A stretch of DNA of 11,257 nt from Cyanobacteriota bacterium (GTDB lineage Bacteria; Cyanobacteriota; Cyanobacteriia; PCC-6307; Cyanobiaceae), in contig CANHSW010000041.1 of NCBI GenBank assembly GCA_947463165.1, positions 1-11,257 of the forward strand. The letters run 5' to 3'. This document shows positions 1-5,543 of the stretch, one piece after another. Under the pieces are notes generated by a model. The model was not told the origin of the DNA. It worked only from the letters and a program-made list of their open reading frames with translations, and did not search any database. Position 1 is the stretch's first letter, and each line of letters begins with the position of its first letter. The translations under genes and the position numbers were made by a program.

Positions 1-153
1 CGTGGTAGAGGCCAGCGAGCGGCGCAGGGCCCTGGCATTTGCGGCAATGGCACCGCTATCCACATCAACCCAGGCCCGCATGCGCCCGAATTGATCGAGG
101 CCTTCCCCGGGGGGAATCGGGGCGCCGGGCAGGGCCCAGGGGCTGCTGGTCAT
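1..153 (-). CDS. alr: Probable alanine racemase, N-terminal fragment (cut by window edge)
   Basis: Reading the minus strand from the ATG at 153 gives 51 uninterrupted codons that run off the left edge. After about 24 weakly conserved residues comes RAWVDVDSGAIAANARALRR, which matches the start of the PLP-dependent alanine racemase barrel (family pattern R-x-W-x-E/D-I/V-D-x-x-A-I/L-x-x-N-x-x-x-L). In that family the catalytic PLP lysine (AVVKADAYGHG) follows about 10-20 residues later, so it lies just outside the window and cannot be checked. The enzyme interconverts L- and D-alanine for peptidoglycan synthesis in the cytoplasm. The gene is divergent from the HNH gene; 73 bp separate the two starts and must hold both promoters. 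No clear Shine-Dalgarno is visible. The call rests on one short block, so another fold-type III PLP protein is possible. Confidence 0.72.
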   Translation of the reverse strand, partial: MTSSPWALPGAPIPPGEGLDQFGRMRAWVDVDSGAIAANARALRRSLASTT

Positions 154-226
154 CGGTTCAGCGGCGGCAGATTTGGCGGCAGGTGGTGATTTGCGGCACG
201 GATATGAATGTTGCAGGCCCCTTAGC

Positions 227-757
227 ATGCTCCTTAATACGGGGTCTGGCGTGGGCCACGTTCTTGTTCTGAATGCGTCCTATGAGCCACTGAACATCAC
301 CACCTGGCGACGGGCCATGGTGATGCTCCTGAAAGGCAAGGCTGAGGGTTTGGAACATGACCCCAGCCGCTCGATACGCGGCGATTGCCTGTTGCCCACG
401 GTGATCCGTCTACGCCAGTTCGTGAGGGTGCCCTACCGCCAGATGCCCCTCACCCGGCGCAATGTCTTCCACCGCGATGGCCACCGCTGTCAGTATTGCG
501 GCTACAGCGGCGAGCCGCTCTCCATCGACCACGTCATCCCCCGCAGTCGGGGCGGCGCCGATGTCTGGGAGAACGTGACCACCGCCTGCCTGCCCTGCAA
601 TGTGCGCAAGGGCAACCGCACCCCCCGGGAGGCCGCCATGCCCCTGGCCCGCCAGCCCCGCCGCCCCTCCAGCAGCCTCAGCTTTGAGGCCAGCCGCCAC
701 ATCCTCTCCGGCCGCCATCAAGAGTGGAGCAAATACATGATTGAGCTCAACGACTGA
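227..757 (+). CDS. HNH endonuclease family protein
   Basis: A 176-residue protein from the ATG at 227. The block VLVLNASYEPLNITTWRRA (about residues 12-30) is the conserved opening of a widespread cyanobacterial/bacterial HNH protein family of unknown role. The C-terminal half carries the nuclease motif: zinc cysteines C88/C91 (CQYC) and C121/C124 (CLPC), the DH pair D101-H102 in DHVIPRSRGG, N116 in WENV, and N125 followed by RKGNRTP. All catalytic and zinc positions look intact, so it is probably an active metal-dependent nuclease, but the substrate is unknown. An in-frame ATG at 173 would add 18 residues; I prefer 227 because the extension looks non-conserved and would leave only 19 bp to the divergent alr start. 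No toxin, methyltransferase or phage gene is adjacent, so nothing indicates defence or mobility. A hairpin overlaps its stop codon. Confidence 0.9.
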   Translation: MLLNTGSGVGHVLVLNASYEPLNITTWRRAMVMLLKGKAEGLEHDPSRSIRGDCLLPTVIRLRQFVRVPYRQMPLTRRNVFHRDGHRCQYCGYSGEPLSIDHVIPRSRGGADVWENVTTACLPCNVRKGNRTPREAAMPLARQPRRPSSSLSFEASRHILSGRHQEWSKYMIELND

Positions 758-781
758 GCTCAATTTCTTGACTAAATTTTT
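740..781 (+). terminator. Hairpin terminator overlapping the HNH stop codon
   Basis: TTGAGCTCA (741-749) and TGAGCTCAA (755-763) are perfect inverted repeats around a 5-nt loop, with an extra A-T pair at 740/764. They are followed by TTTCTTG and then ATTTTT near 776-781. The HNH stop codon TGA (755-757) begins the 3' arm, so a ribosome on the last codons would cover the hairpin. The stem is only moderately GC-rich and the U-tract is interrupted, so this is a plausible but not strong intrinsic terminator. Confidence 0.6.
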
Positions 782-1149
782 GAGCTAATCGACCGAGCAA
801 ATAGGTTGATTTCAACGATTAAGTCAATGGATTGTGCCAATAAATTGGGCCCCGGCAGACTTTGCATTAACAGACTTTCACTTGGCATACGTTGCATGGG
901 GTGGCTTTGTATTGACAGAGCGCTTGCAGACTTTGCTTCGGCGGTCATTGTATTGGCAGGTTTTGGGGTCCACGTCACGTGATAGCGGGGGATGGGTAAA
1001 GGCTTCGGCCAATAGGCAACCTTCAGGCGGGGCGAGAGCGCCCCTGCCGGGCTGCCGCAACCAAGCCGCACAGGACCCGAAAACGCCCATCACATACCAG
1101 AACATATGCACTATGGGCAGATGCTTCGCTGCCTGGCCTGGCTAAACTG
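764..1149. other. Gene-free spacer with degenerate repeats
   Basis: About 390 bp without a convincing gene; open frames here have no recognisable protein character. The DNA is more AT-rich than its neighbours between about 765 and 960. CAGACTTT occurs three times (856-863, 871-878, 927-934), and TTGCATTAACAG, TTGTATTGACAG and TTGTATTGGCAG form a related series between 862 and 959. This looks like a decayed array with a unit near 15 bp. I could not fix a promoter for the gene starting at 1150. Confidence 0.5.
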
Positions 1150-1659
1150 ATGTCATCAATTACAGATCCCCGAGCTGTTAATTCGGAAGAGAGCTCGGCT
1201 CCGCTGGATCCAACGGGATGGGCGTCGCTGGCGGCAGGCCTGCTGGTTGCTCTGATCACCTTCTTCACCTCCTACAGCCATGTCGACCTCTTCGGATTCC
1301 TCCAGTTCAAGGTTGATCAGCAAATCGGAATTCCTCTCCTCCTTGCCGCCATGGCGGCGCTTGTTGGCGAAGTTAAACTGGCATCCAACAATCGACGCAC
1401 GGATCAGAGTGCTCGAGAGCGAGAGGCGAGAGAACGTGTTCAAGAAGCATGAGCAAGAGAGCGAGAGGCGAACGCAGCTGATCGAGAAAGATATCGAGCG
1501 GCTGCAGAAAGAGAACAAACGGCTCGCAGATATCGAATCCAGGCTCGATGCCTTGTTGCTCAATGCCGATTCCTCCTCGCCGGCACCCCCCGCAACCGAA
1601 TCCAATTAAATGAAGCCCTGGCGCTGTTGATGGAGGAGCTCAGGCCGGCGGAGGGTTAA
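1150..1659 (+). pseudogene. Small two-TM coiled-coil protein interrupted by an in-frame TGA
   Basis: From the ATG at 1150, frame 1 encodes 100 residues to a TGA at 1450-1452, then stays open in the same frame for 68 more codons to TAA at 1657-1659. The first part has two hydrophobic segments (about residues 24-40, ASLAAGLLVALITFF, and 60-74, GIPLLLAAMAALVG), then a charged tract (REREARER). The downstream part continues it without a break in character (ARERE, ADRERYRAAAERE) and ends in TPRNRIQLNEALALLMEEL. From memory, cyanobacterial membrane proteins of unknown function have this layout: two membrane helices, an Arg/Glu-rich coiled coil, then an ARCxxAxxRF-like helix with NR(I/N)xL. I infer one gene of about 169 codons broken by a nonsense codon, possibly CGA to TGA since arginine fits the pattern. 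A truncated 100-residue product, readthrough or a sequencing error are alternatives. A 15-bp direct repeat (1415-1429, 1457-1471; 42-bp period, 14 codons) underlies the coiled coil. Confidence 0.62.
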
Positions 1660-1663
1660 CCAA

Positions 1664-1749
1664 TAGGGAACCCCTGAGACGCTGAGAGGGTGGCGGGGTT
1701 GGCTGCTGCGGGGGAATGGGGCTGCTGGTAGTGGGGGGGGCGTTCCCTA
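1664..1749. repeat. Inverted repeat enclosing a G-rich spacer between convergent genes
   Basis: TAGGGAAC (1664-1671) and GTTCCCTA (1742-1749) are perfect 8-bp inverted repeats. If one C is bulged, the pairing extends through CCC(C) on the left and the G run on the right. The right arm includes the prfA stop codon (1747-1749). Between the arms, on the plus strand, are G runs at 1688-1690, 1694-1697, 1710-1714, 1718-1721 and an eight-G run at 1733-1740. It could be a long-armed transcription end for the two convergent genes, a small mobile-repeat remnant, or chance. Confidence 0.4.
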
Positions 1750-2847
1750 AACTCCCGCCACAGGATCAGCCAACTCCTCTAACAGCCGGCTTTGTTCTGC
1801 GGCGACGCATGCTGAAATAAGCGGTTCTATTTCACCACTTAGCACTGGTTCAAGGGAAAAGTTTTTGCCCAGCCGATGGTCTGTTACCCGGTTGTCCTTG
1901 TAGTTATAGGTGCGGATTTTTTCGCTGCGATCGCCACTGCCCACCTGGGCCCGCCGCTGGGAACTCTCCTCGGCATTGGCCTGGGCCAGCTGAATTTCGT
2001 AGAGCTTGGCCCGCAGGATTTCCATCGCCCGCTCCCGGTTCTGCATCTGGGAGCGCTCCTGGGTGCAGAAGACGCGGATGCCGCTGGGTTTGTGCAACAG
2101 GTCAACGGCGGTCTCCACCTTGTTGACGTTCTGGCCGCCGGCGCCGCCGGAGCGGGCGGTGCTTATATCCAGGTCGCCCGGATCGATCTGCACCTCCACC
2201 GGATCGGCCTCGGGCATCACCGCCACCGTGGCCGTGGAGGTGTGCACCCGGCCCTGGGATTCGGTGGCGGGCACCCGTTGCACCCGATGCACTCCGGCCT
2301 CAAATTTCAATTGGCTGAATACGCCCTCGCCACGGATGGCCAGGATCAGCTCCTTGAAACCGCCCAGTTCAGCCTCCGAGGCACTCACCGGTTCCACCCG
2401 CCAGCCGGTGGTCTGGCTGTAGCGCTCGTACATCCGGGCCAGGTCGCCGGCCCAGATGGCGGCCTCATCGCCGCCGGCCCCGGCGCGGATCTCAAGCATG
2501 ACGCTGCGCTCGTCGCGGGGATCATGGGGCAGCAGGGCGATGGTGAGCCGCTGCTGCAGGTTGCTGATCTCGCCCTGGAGGCTGGCCAGTTCTTCGTTGG
2601 CCAGCTCCTCCATGGCCAAATCGCCCCGATGTTCCCGCAGCAACACGCGGGTCTCATCTTGTTCCTGCTCGAGTTTGCAGAGCCGCTGGTGGTCATTAAC
2701 CAGCGGTTCCAGCCGCGCCCGCTCCCTGGCGATCGACTGCATTTGACTGGGATTGGCCGCCACGTCGGGATCGGCCAATTGGCGCTCAAGGCTTTCGAAG
2801 GTGCGCTGTGCCGTTTCCAGTCGCTCGTGCAGCAGGGAGTGATCCAT
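1747..2847 (-). CDS. prfA: Peptide chain release factor 1
   Basis: A 366-residue class I release factor, full length for RF1. It recognises UAA and UAG in the ribosomal A site and triggers peptidyl-tRNA hydrolysis in the cytoplasm. The N-terminal coiled-coil domain covers about residues 1-110. The codon-recognition tripeptide PAT is at 193-195 within [15 protein letters not shown], which separates RF1 from RF2 (SPF). The catalytic GGQ is at 237-239 ([16 protein letters not shown]), and [14 protein letters not shown] (312-325) is the typical C-terminal signature. The ATG start at 2847 gives the usual MxxxLLxRLE-like opening. prfA lies downstream of rpmE but behind a strong terminator and repeat-rich leader, so it probably has its own promoter. 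A 5-bp GC hairpin with UUUU sits just upstream of the start. Its own stop is TAG, a codon RF1 reads, and it falls in an inverted-repeat arm. Confidence 0.97.
   Translation of the reverse strand: MDHSLLHERLETAQRTFESLERQLADPDVAANPSQMQSIARERARLEPLVNDHQRLCKLEQEQDETRVLLREHRGDLAMEELANEELASLQGEISNLQQRLTIALLPHDPRDERSVMLEIRAGAGGDEAAIWAGDLARMYERYSQTTGWRVEPVSASEAELGGFKELILAIRGEGVFSQLKFEAGVHRVQRVPATESQGRVHTSTATVAVMPEADPVEVQIDPGDLDISTARSGGAGGQNVNKVETAVDLLHKPSGIRVFCTQERSQMQNRERAMEILRAKLYEIQLAQANAEESSQRRAQVGSGDRSEKIRTYNYKDNRVTDHRLGKNFSLEPVLSGEIEPLISACVAAEQSRLLEELADPVAGV
1927..1934. repeat. HIP1 octamer GCGATCGC in prfA
   Basis: A perfect GCGATCGC palindrome inside prfA. HIP1 is the highly iterated palindrome of many cyanobacterial genomes, so it supports the taxonomic assignment. 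Confidence 0.9.
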
Positions 2848-2862
2848 GGAGGGGGTGACGGC

Positions 2863-2879
2863 AAAACCGCCTGGGGCGG
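2863..2879 (-). terminator. Small terminator-like hairpin in the prfA leader
   Basis: On the minus strand CCGCC (2879-2875), a 3-nt loop and GGCGG (2871-2867) are followed by TTTT (2866-2863). The U-tract ends 15 nt before the prfA ATG. The stem is short but all GC. It could act as a weak attenuator or shape translation initiation; no anti-terminator partner is obvious. Confidence 0.35.
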
Positions 2880-2884
2880 AATAA

Positions 2885-2926
2885 ATCGATCAACATCAAT
2901 CGATCAACATCAATCGATCAACATCA
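2885..2926. repeat. 14-bp tandem repeat, three perfect copies
   Basis: ATCGATCAACATCA is repeated perfectly at 2885-2898, 2899-2912 and 2913-2926, with a decayed fourth copy beginning at 2927 (ATGGACCAACACA). The array is in the prfA leader, about 40 bp upstream of the start. On the minus strand each unit contains TTGATCGATTGATG. TTGATC followed 16 nt later by TTTATT (ending near 2881) is a weak sigma-70-like promoter candidate partly inside the array, which I do not claim. Confidence 0.95.
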
Positions 2927-2944
2927 ATGGACCAACACAACCGG

Positions 2945-3040
2945 AGCTCAAGGCCACCTCAGCTCAAGACAATCAAAGCTCAAGACAATCAGAGCTAAAG
3001 CCGAACAGAGCTCAAGACAAGCAGAGCTCAGGCCGAACAA
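2945..3040. repeat. 16-bp tandem repeat, six units
   Basis: Six head-to-tail units of exactly 16 bp starting at 2945, 2961, 2977, 2993, 3009 and 3025. The commonest form is AGCTCAAGACAATCAG; units 2, 3 and 5 differ from it by at most one base, while units 1, 4 and 6 diverge in the second half (for example AGCTAAAGCCGAACAG). The array ends where the rpmE terminator begins. It encodes no recognisable protein and lacks the repeat/spacer structure of a CRISPR array. It is best described as a minisatellite between the ribosomal cluster and prfA. Confidence 0.95.
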
Positions 3041-3069
3041 AAAAGCCGGATGCTCAGGAGCATCCGGCT
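3039..3069 (-). terminator. Strong intrinsic terminator after rpmE
   Basis: On the minus strand AGCCGGATGCT (3069-3059), a 4-nt CCTG loop and AGCATCCGGCT (3054-3044) form a perfect 11-bp stem. It runs straight into TTTTT (3043-3039). It lies 63 bp past the rpmE stop and is the clear 3' end of the ribosomal protein transcription unit, separating it from prfA. Confidence 0.93.
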
Positions 3070-3131
3070 GGCGTTGATCGAGATGGGGGCCAACCCGGTG
3101 GGGTTGGCAAACACCCCATCAGTGCTTGAGA

Positions 3132-3407
3132 TCAGGCCTCGGATGCGGCTGTTTCAGCTTGGTCAGCGCTGGTGCTGGAAGAGCTGGCTGCGGGGGCACC
3201 GCTGGTCATGCCGTACTTGCGCATGAAGCGATCCACACGACCCTCGGTGTCGAGGATCTTTTGGGTGCCGGTATAGAAGGGGTGGTTTCCACTCCACACG
3301 TCTACGTGCAGTTCGGGCTGGGTGGACCCGGTGGTCATCACCACGGTGCCATTACAAATCACCTTGGCATCTGGGTACCAGGTGGGGTGGATATCGGCCT
3401 TGGGCAT
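3132..3407 (-). CDS. rpmE: 50S ribosomal protein L31 (zinc-independent type)
   Basis: A 91-residue protein starting at the ATG at 3407 (MPKADIHPTWYPDAKVICNG). The L31 core is complete: STQPELHVDVWSGNHPFYTGTQ and the RVDRFMRKYG helix (57-66). L31 bridges the 50S central protuberance to the 30S head. Zinc-binding L31 proteins carry four ligands, mostly cysteines; here only C18 remains, with W-S-G-N where a CxxC would be, so this is a C-minus form. The last 25 residues form an Ala/Ser-rich, probably disordered tail (SGAPAASSSSTSADQ). It lies 71 bp after rpsI, with a hairpin in the gap, and is the last gene before the terminator. Upstream in-frame codons to about 3473 lack family similarity and cross that hairpin. 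Confidence 0.95.
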   Translation of the reverse strand: MPKADIHPTWYPDAKVICNGTVVMTTGSTQPELHVDVWSGNHPFYTGTQKILDTEGRVDRFMRKYGMTSGAPAASSSSTSADQAETAASEA

Positions 3408-3443
3408 GGCTGAAAAGAATGGGCAAAGACAGGTGGGCTGAGG

Positions 3444-3468
3444 AGCCCAGGCCGCAGGAGCCTGGGCT
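3444..3468 (-). promoter_or_regulatory. Hairpin between rpsI and rpmE
   Basis: A perfect 9-bp stem (AGCCCAGGC / GCCTGGGCT) with a 7-nt loop lies 10 nt after the rpsI stop and 36 nt before the rpmE start. In the minus-strand transcript the T7 run (3478-3472) precedes the hairpin rather than following it, so it is not an intrinsic terminator for the operon. It may mark mRNA processing or stability, or an L31-related control site; no family is recognised. Confidence 0.5.
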
Positions 3469-3478
3469 AGCAAAAAAA

Positions 3479-3880
3479 TCAGCGCTTGGAGAACTGAGGA
3501 GCCTTGCGGGCCTTCTTGAGGCCGTACTTGCGGCGTTCCTTAGCCCGGGGATCGCGGCTGAGGTGGCCTTCGGTTTTGAGCGGCTTGCGGTTATCGGGCG
3601 ACAGGTCGCAGAGGGCCCGGGCGGCACCCTGCTTGATGGCATCGGCTTGGCCGGTGAGGCCACCGCCGCGCACGTTCACCAACAGGTCGTAGTCGTTGGA
3701 CAGACCCAGGGTTTTCAGGGGTGCCTTGACGGCCGCCAGATAGACCGGGTTGTAATTGAGATAGTTGTCGCCGGGGCGGCCGTTGATGGTGACGCTGCCG
3801 GTGCCGGGTACCACCCGCACCCGGGCCACTGCTGTCTTGCGGCGGCCGGTACCCCAGTAGGTGACGGAGTTGCTGCTCAT
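3479..3880 (-). CDS. rpsI: 30S ribosomal protein S9
   Basis: A 133-residue S9, full length. The N-terminal block [21 protein letters not shown] and the central [20 protein letters not shown] are the family hallmarks. The basic C-terminal tail [12 protein letters not shown] reaches the P-site tRNA anticodon stem in the ribosome. The ATG (3880-3878) overlaps the rplM stop in an ATGA arrangement, so S9 is very likely translationally coupled to L13; the rplM-rpsI pair is conserved across bacteria. A T7 run directly follows its TGA stop. Confidence 0.98.
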   Translation of the reverse strand: MSSNSVTYWGTGRRKTAVARVRVVPGTGSVTINGRPGDNYLNYNPVYLAAVKAPLKTLGLSNDYDLLVNVRGGGLTGQADAIKQGAARALCDLSPDNRKPLKTEGHLSRDPRAKERRKYGLKKARKAPQFSKR

Positions 3881-4329
3881 CGTGCGGAAGTGGCGGGATC
3901 GAGGGCGAGAACCTGGGGCTGCTGGGCGGCGTGGGGATGCTCAGTGCCCTTGTAAACCTTCAGCTTGCGGAACAGCTGGCGGCCGAGGGAGTTGTGGGGA
4001 AGCATGCCTTTGATGGCCTTCTCCACAATGCGCTCGGGGATGCGGGCCTGCAGGTGGGCGAAGGTTTCAGTCTTCATGCCACCCGGGCGACCGGAGTGAC
4101 GCCGATAGAGCTTCTGGGTGGGCTTGTTGCCGCTCACCCGAATCTTGTCGGCGTTGATCACAATCACGAAGTCACCCGTGTCGAGGTGCGGGGTGTAGGT
4201 CGGCTTGTTCTTGCCGCGTAACACCTGGGCCACCTCGCTGGCCAGACGGCCAAGGGTTTGGTTCTCGGCGTCCACCAGATACCACTGGCGTTCGAGCGTC
4301 TCGATTGAGGGGAGGGGAGTCTTGTTCAT
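3877..4329 (-). CDS. rplM: 50S ribosomal protein L13
   Basis: A 150-residue L13, an early 50S assembly protein. Family blocks are [19 protein letters not shown] near residue 16, the [12 protein letters not shown] strand, [10 protein letters not shown], and [20 protein letters not shown] near the C-terminus. I chose the ATG at 4329 ([20 protein letters not shown]), the usual picocyanobacterial opening; a longer frame to 4374 adds 15 unconserved residues. AGGCG just upstream is a weak ribosome-binding site. It is coupled to rpsI through a 4-nt overlap. The 263-bp gap from truA contains hairpins and may hold a separate promoter for rplM-rpsI-rpmE, but no convincing -10/-35 pair is visible. Confidence 0.97.
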   Translation of the reverse strand: MNKTPLPSIETLERQWYLVDAENQTLGRLASEVAQVLRGKNKPTYTPHLDTGDFVIVINADKIRVSGNKPTQKLYRRHSGRPGGMKTETFAHLQARIPERIVEKAIKGMLPHNSLGRQLFRKLKVYKGTEHPHAAQQPQVLALDPATSAR

Positions 4330-4392
4330 ATCGCCTGGTGAGGCACCGGCTGGCCGGATGGGTTTCCCCATCACGGCGGATGGGTCTTGACC

Positions 4393-4404
4393 TGCGCTAG
4401 CGCA
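4393..4404. repeat. Perfect 12-bp palindrome upstream of rplM
   Basis: TGCGCTAGCGCA is its own reverse complement and lies 64-75 bp upstream of the rplM start. Palindromes of this length in a leader can be operators for dimeric regulators or restriction-type sites. No matching regulator is known to me and there is no second copy in the window. Confidence 0.35.
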
Positions 4405-4501
4405 AGTCGGTTGACAACGACCTTACCGGTTCGCCTGCCACCGCCTGGATTTAGGGGGGCAGGGACCCAAGGGGGCCGCTGTGGGGATGTCGGCTGGGGC
4501 G

Positions 4502-4572
4502 GAAGCTCTCAAAACTCTCGCTTCAAGAGCGAGATTATTAAGAGCATCGCCTCAAGAGCTGAAGCTCTCAAA
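4502..4572 (-). terminator. Hairpin-rich truA 3' region, possible weak terminator
   Basis: On the minus strand TCTCGCT (4534-4528), loop CTTGA and AGCGAGA (4522-4516) form a 7-bp stem followed by GTTTTGAG. A second element, AGAGCT / AGCTCT with a 2-nt centre (4555-4568), sits between it and the truA stop. GAAGCTCTCAAA occurs as a direct repeat at 4502-4513 and 4561-4572, so alternative foldings are possible. The short U-tract makes this at best a leaky terminator. Confidence 0.35.
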
Positions 4573-4592
4573 GCTGGGCTGAAGCAGGGCAG

Positions 4593-5543
4593 TCAGCGCC
4601 GACAGGGATCGGGGGAATCGCAATGCGATAGCCGATACCGCGGTTGGCAATCGTACCATGCCCAGGTTGGGAAAACCGGCTCGGGGTAGCCCACCCGCAG
4701 CAGGCAGAGGCCCTGGGGTGGCGCCGCCTCCTTCACCGCCGCCCGCTGCCGCTGGCGCCAGCGATCCTCGAATTCCCGGGGGGCCAGGCGCCCCTCACCG
4801 ACGGCCACCAGCTGTCCGATCACCAGCCGCACCATGCCATAAAGAAAACCGCTGGCTTGCAGTTCCGCGGTAATCAGGTCACCATCGCGCTCCAGGCTCA
4901 CCTCTTGAAGGGTGGTGCGGGCGTGGGCGCGGCGGCTGCCGGCCCGCTGGAAGGCGGAGAAGTCATGGTGGCCCAGCATTGCCTCCAGGGCAGCGGCCAT
5001 GGCCCCGTGGTCGAGGCGCTGGCGGTAGCGGTGCCAGCTCCAGGGTGCCAGGAACATATTTGGCGTGCGGCCGTTATAAATCGTGTAGCGATAACGCCTG
5101 TAGCTGGCCGAGAAGCAGGCGTGCCAGTCGCTGGGCTGCTCTACGGCGGCCCGCACCCGGATGCTGGCGGGCAGGCGGCCATTGAGGGCCCGCGGCCAGC
5201 GATGGGCTGGGATCGGGCCGCAGGCATCGAAATGAACCACCTGGCCCGCCGCATGCACGCCGGTGTCGGTACGACCGGCCGCCATAGTGCGGCAGGGCGT
5301 CTGGGGGTCTAGCTCGGCGATTGCGGCCTCCAGCCGAGCCTGCACACTCGGGGCCTGACTCTGACGCTGCCAGCCGTTGAAGCAGCTGCCGTCGTATTGC
5401 AGGCAGAGGGCTATGCGACGAAGCCGCGGCTCCTGCTGGAGAAGCCGCGGCTGGTGGTCACTGGAGGCCTGGCCGTTCAGGGGGCTAGGTGCCAAGGGGG
5501 CAGGGCCTGGGGCTAAGGGAGCGAGGCCAGGGGCCAAGCGCAC
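4593..5543 (-). CDS. truA: tRNA pseudouridine synthase A
   Basis: A 316-residue TruA, which isomerises uridines 38-40 in the tRNA anticodon arm. The catalytic aspartate is D93 in [18 protein letters not shown]. Other blocks are [16 protein letters not shown] (47-61), [24 protein letters not shown], and the C-terminal [10 protein letters not shown]. The coordinates include the TGA stop. Translation begins at GTG 5543, immediately after the rplQ TGA, so the genes are coupled with no spacer. The first 40 or so residues are an unusual extension containing a Leu-Ala-Pro heptapeptide repeat; no better initiation codon lies closer to the conserved core. A TruA in the rplQ-rplM interval is common in bacteria. 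The enzyme core is secure, but the exact start and use of the extension are not. Confidence 0.95.
   Translation of the reverse strand: MRLAPGLAPLAPGPAPLAPSPLNGQASSDHQPRLLQQEPRLRRIALCLQYDGSCFNGWQRQSQAPSVQARLEAAIAELDPQTPCRTMAAGRTDTGVHAAGQVVHFDACGPIPAHRWPRALNGRLPASIRVRAAVEQPSDWHACFSASYRRYRYTIYNGRTPNMFLAPWSWHRYRQRLDHGAMAAALEAMLGHHDFSAFQRAGSRRAHARTTLQEVSLERDGDLITAELQASGFLYGMVRLVIGQLVAVGEGRLAPREFEDRWRQRQRAAVKEAAPPQGLCLLRVGYPEPVFPTWAWYDCQPRYRLSHCDSPDPCRR
5492..5541. repeat. 21-bp tandem repeat encoding the TruA N-terminus
   Basis: Two units of 21 bp (5492-5512 and 5513-5533) and a partial third (CCAAGCGC from 5534) match with a few substitutions. Because 21 bp is seven codons, the frame is kept and the product reads as LAPGLAP / LAPGPAP / LAP. 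A further direct repeat, GAAGCCGCGGCT, occurs twice, 21 bp apart, slightly downstream in the gene (about 5420-5452). Confidence 0.85.

Noticed and set aside
173..226. Longer N-terminus for the HNH protein from ATG 173
   Set aside because: The added residues do not resemble the family and would place the start 19 bp from the divergent alr start.
772..1071. Minus-strand frame of 99 codons in the spacer
   Set aside because: Its sequence simply translates the degenerate repeats and has no family similarity I recognise.
1156..1605. Minus-strand frame of 149 codons
   Set aside because: Serine-rich complement of the interrupted plus-strand gene, with no domain.
1280..1609. Plus-strand frame of 109 codons with a coiled-coil look
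   Set aside because: It overlaps the membrane-segment frame, and the frame-1 continuation after the TGA gives a more coherent protein; the charged look comes from GAGCGAGAG-type codons read in a second frame.
2945..3040. Possible CRISPR array
   Set aside because: Units are 16 bp head-to-tail with no spacers, so it is a minisatellite.
1876..3129. 417-codon plus-strand open frame opposite prfA and its leader
   Set aside because: It is antisense to a certain RF1 gene, His/Gly/Leu-rich in the way GC-rich complements are, and runs across the terminator and repeat arrays without any recognisable domain.
3444..3478. Terminator between rpsI and rpmE
   Set aside because: The T run precedes the stem on the coding strand, so the order is wrong for an intrinsic terminator of this operon.
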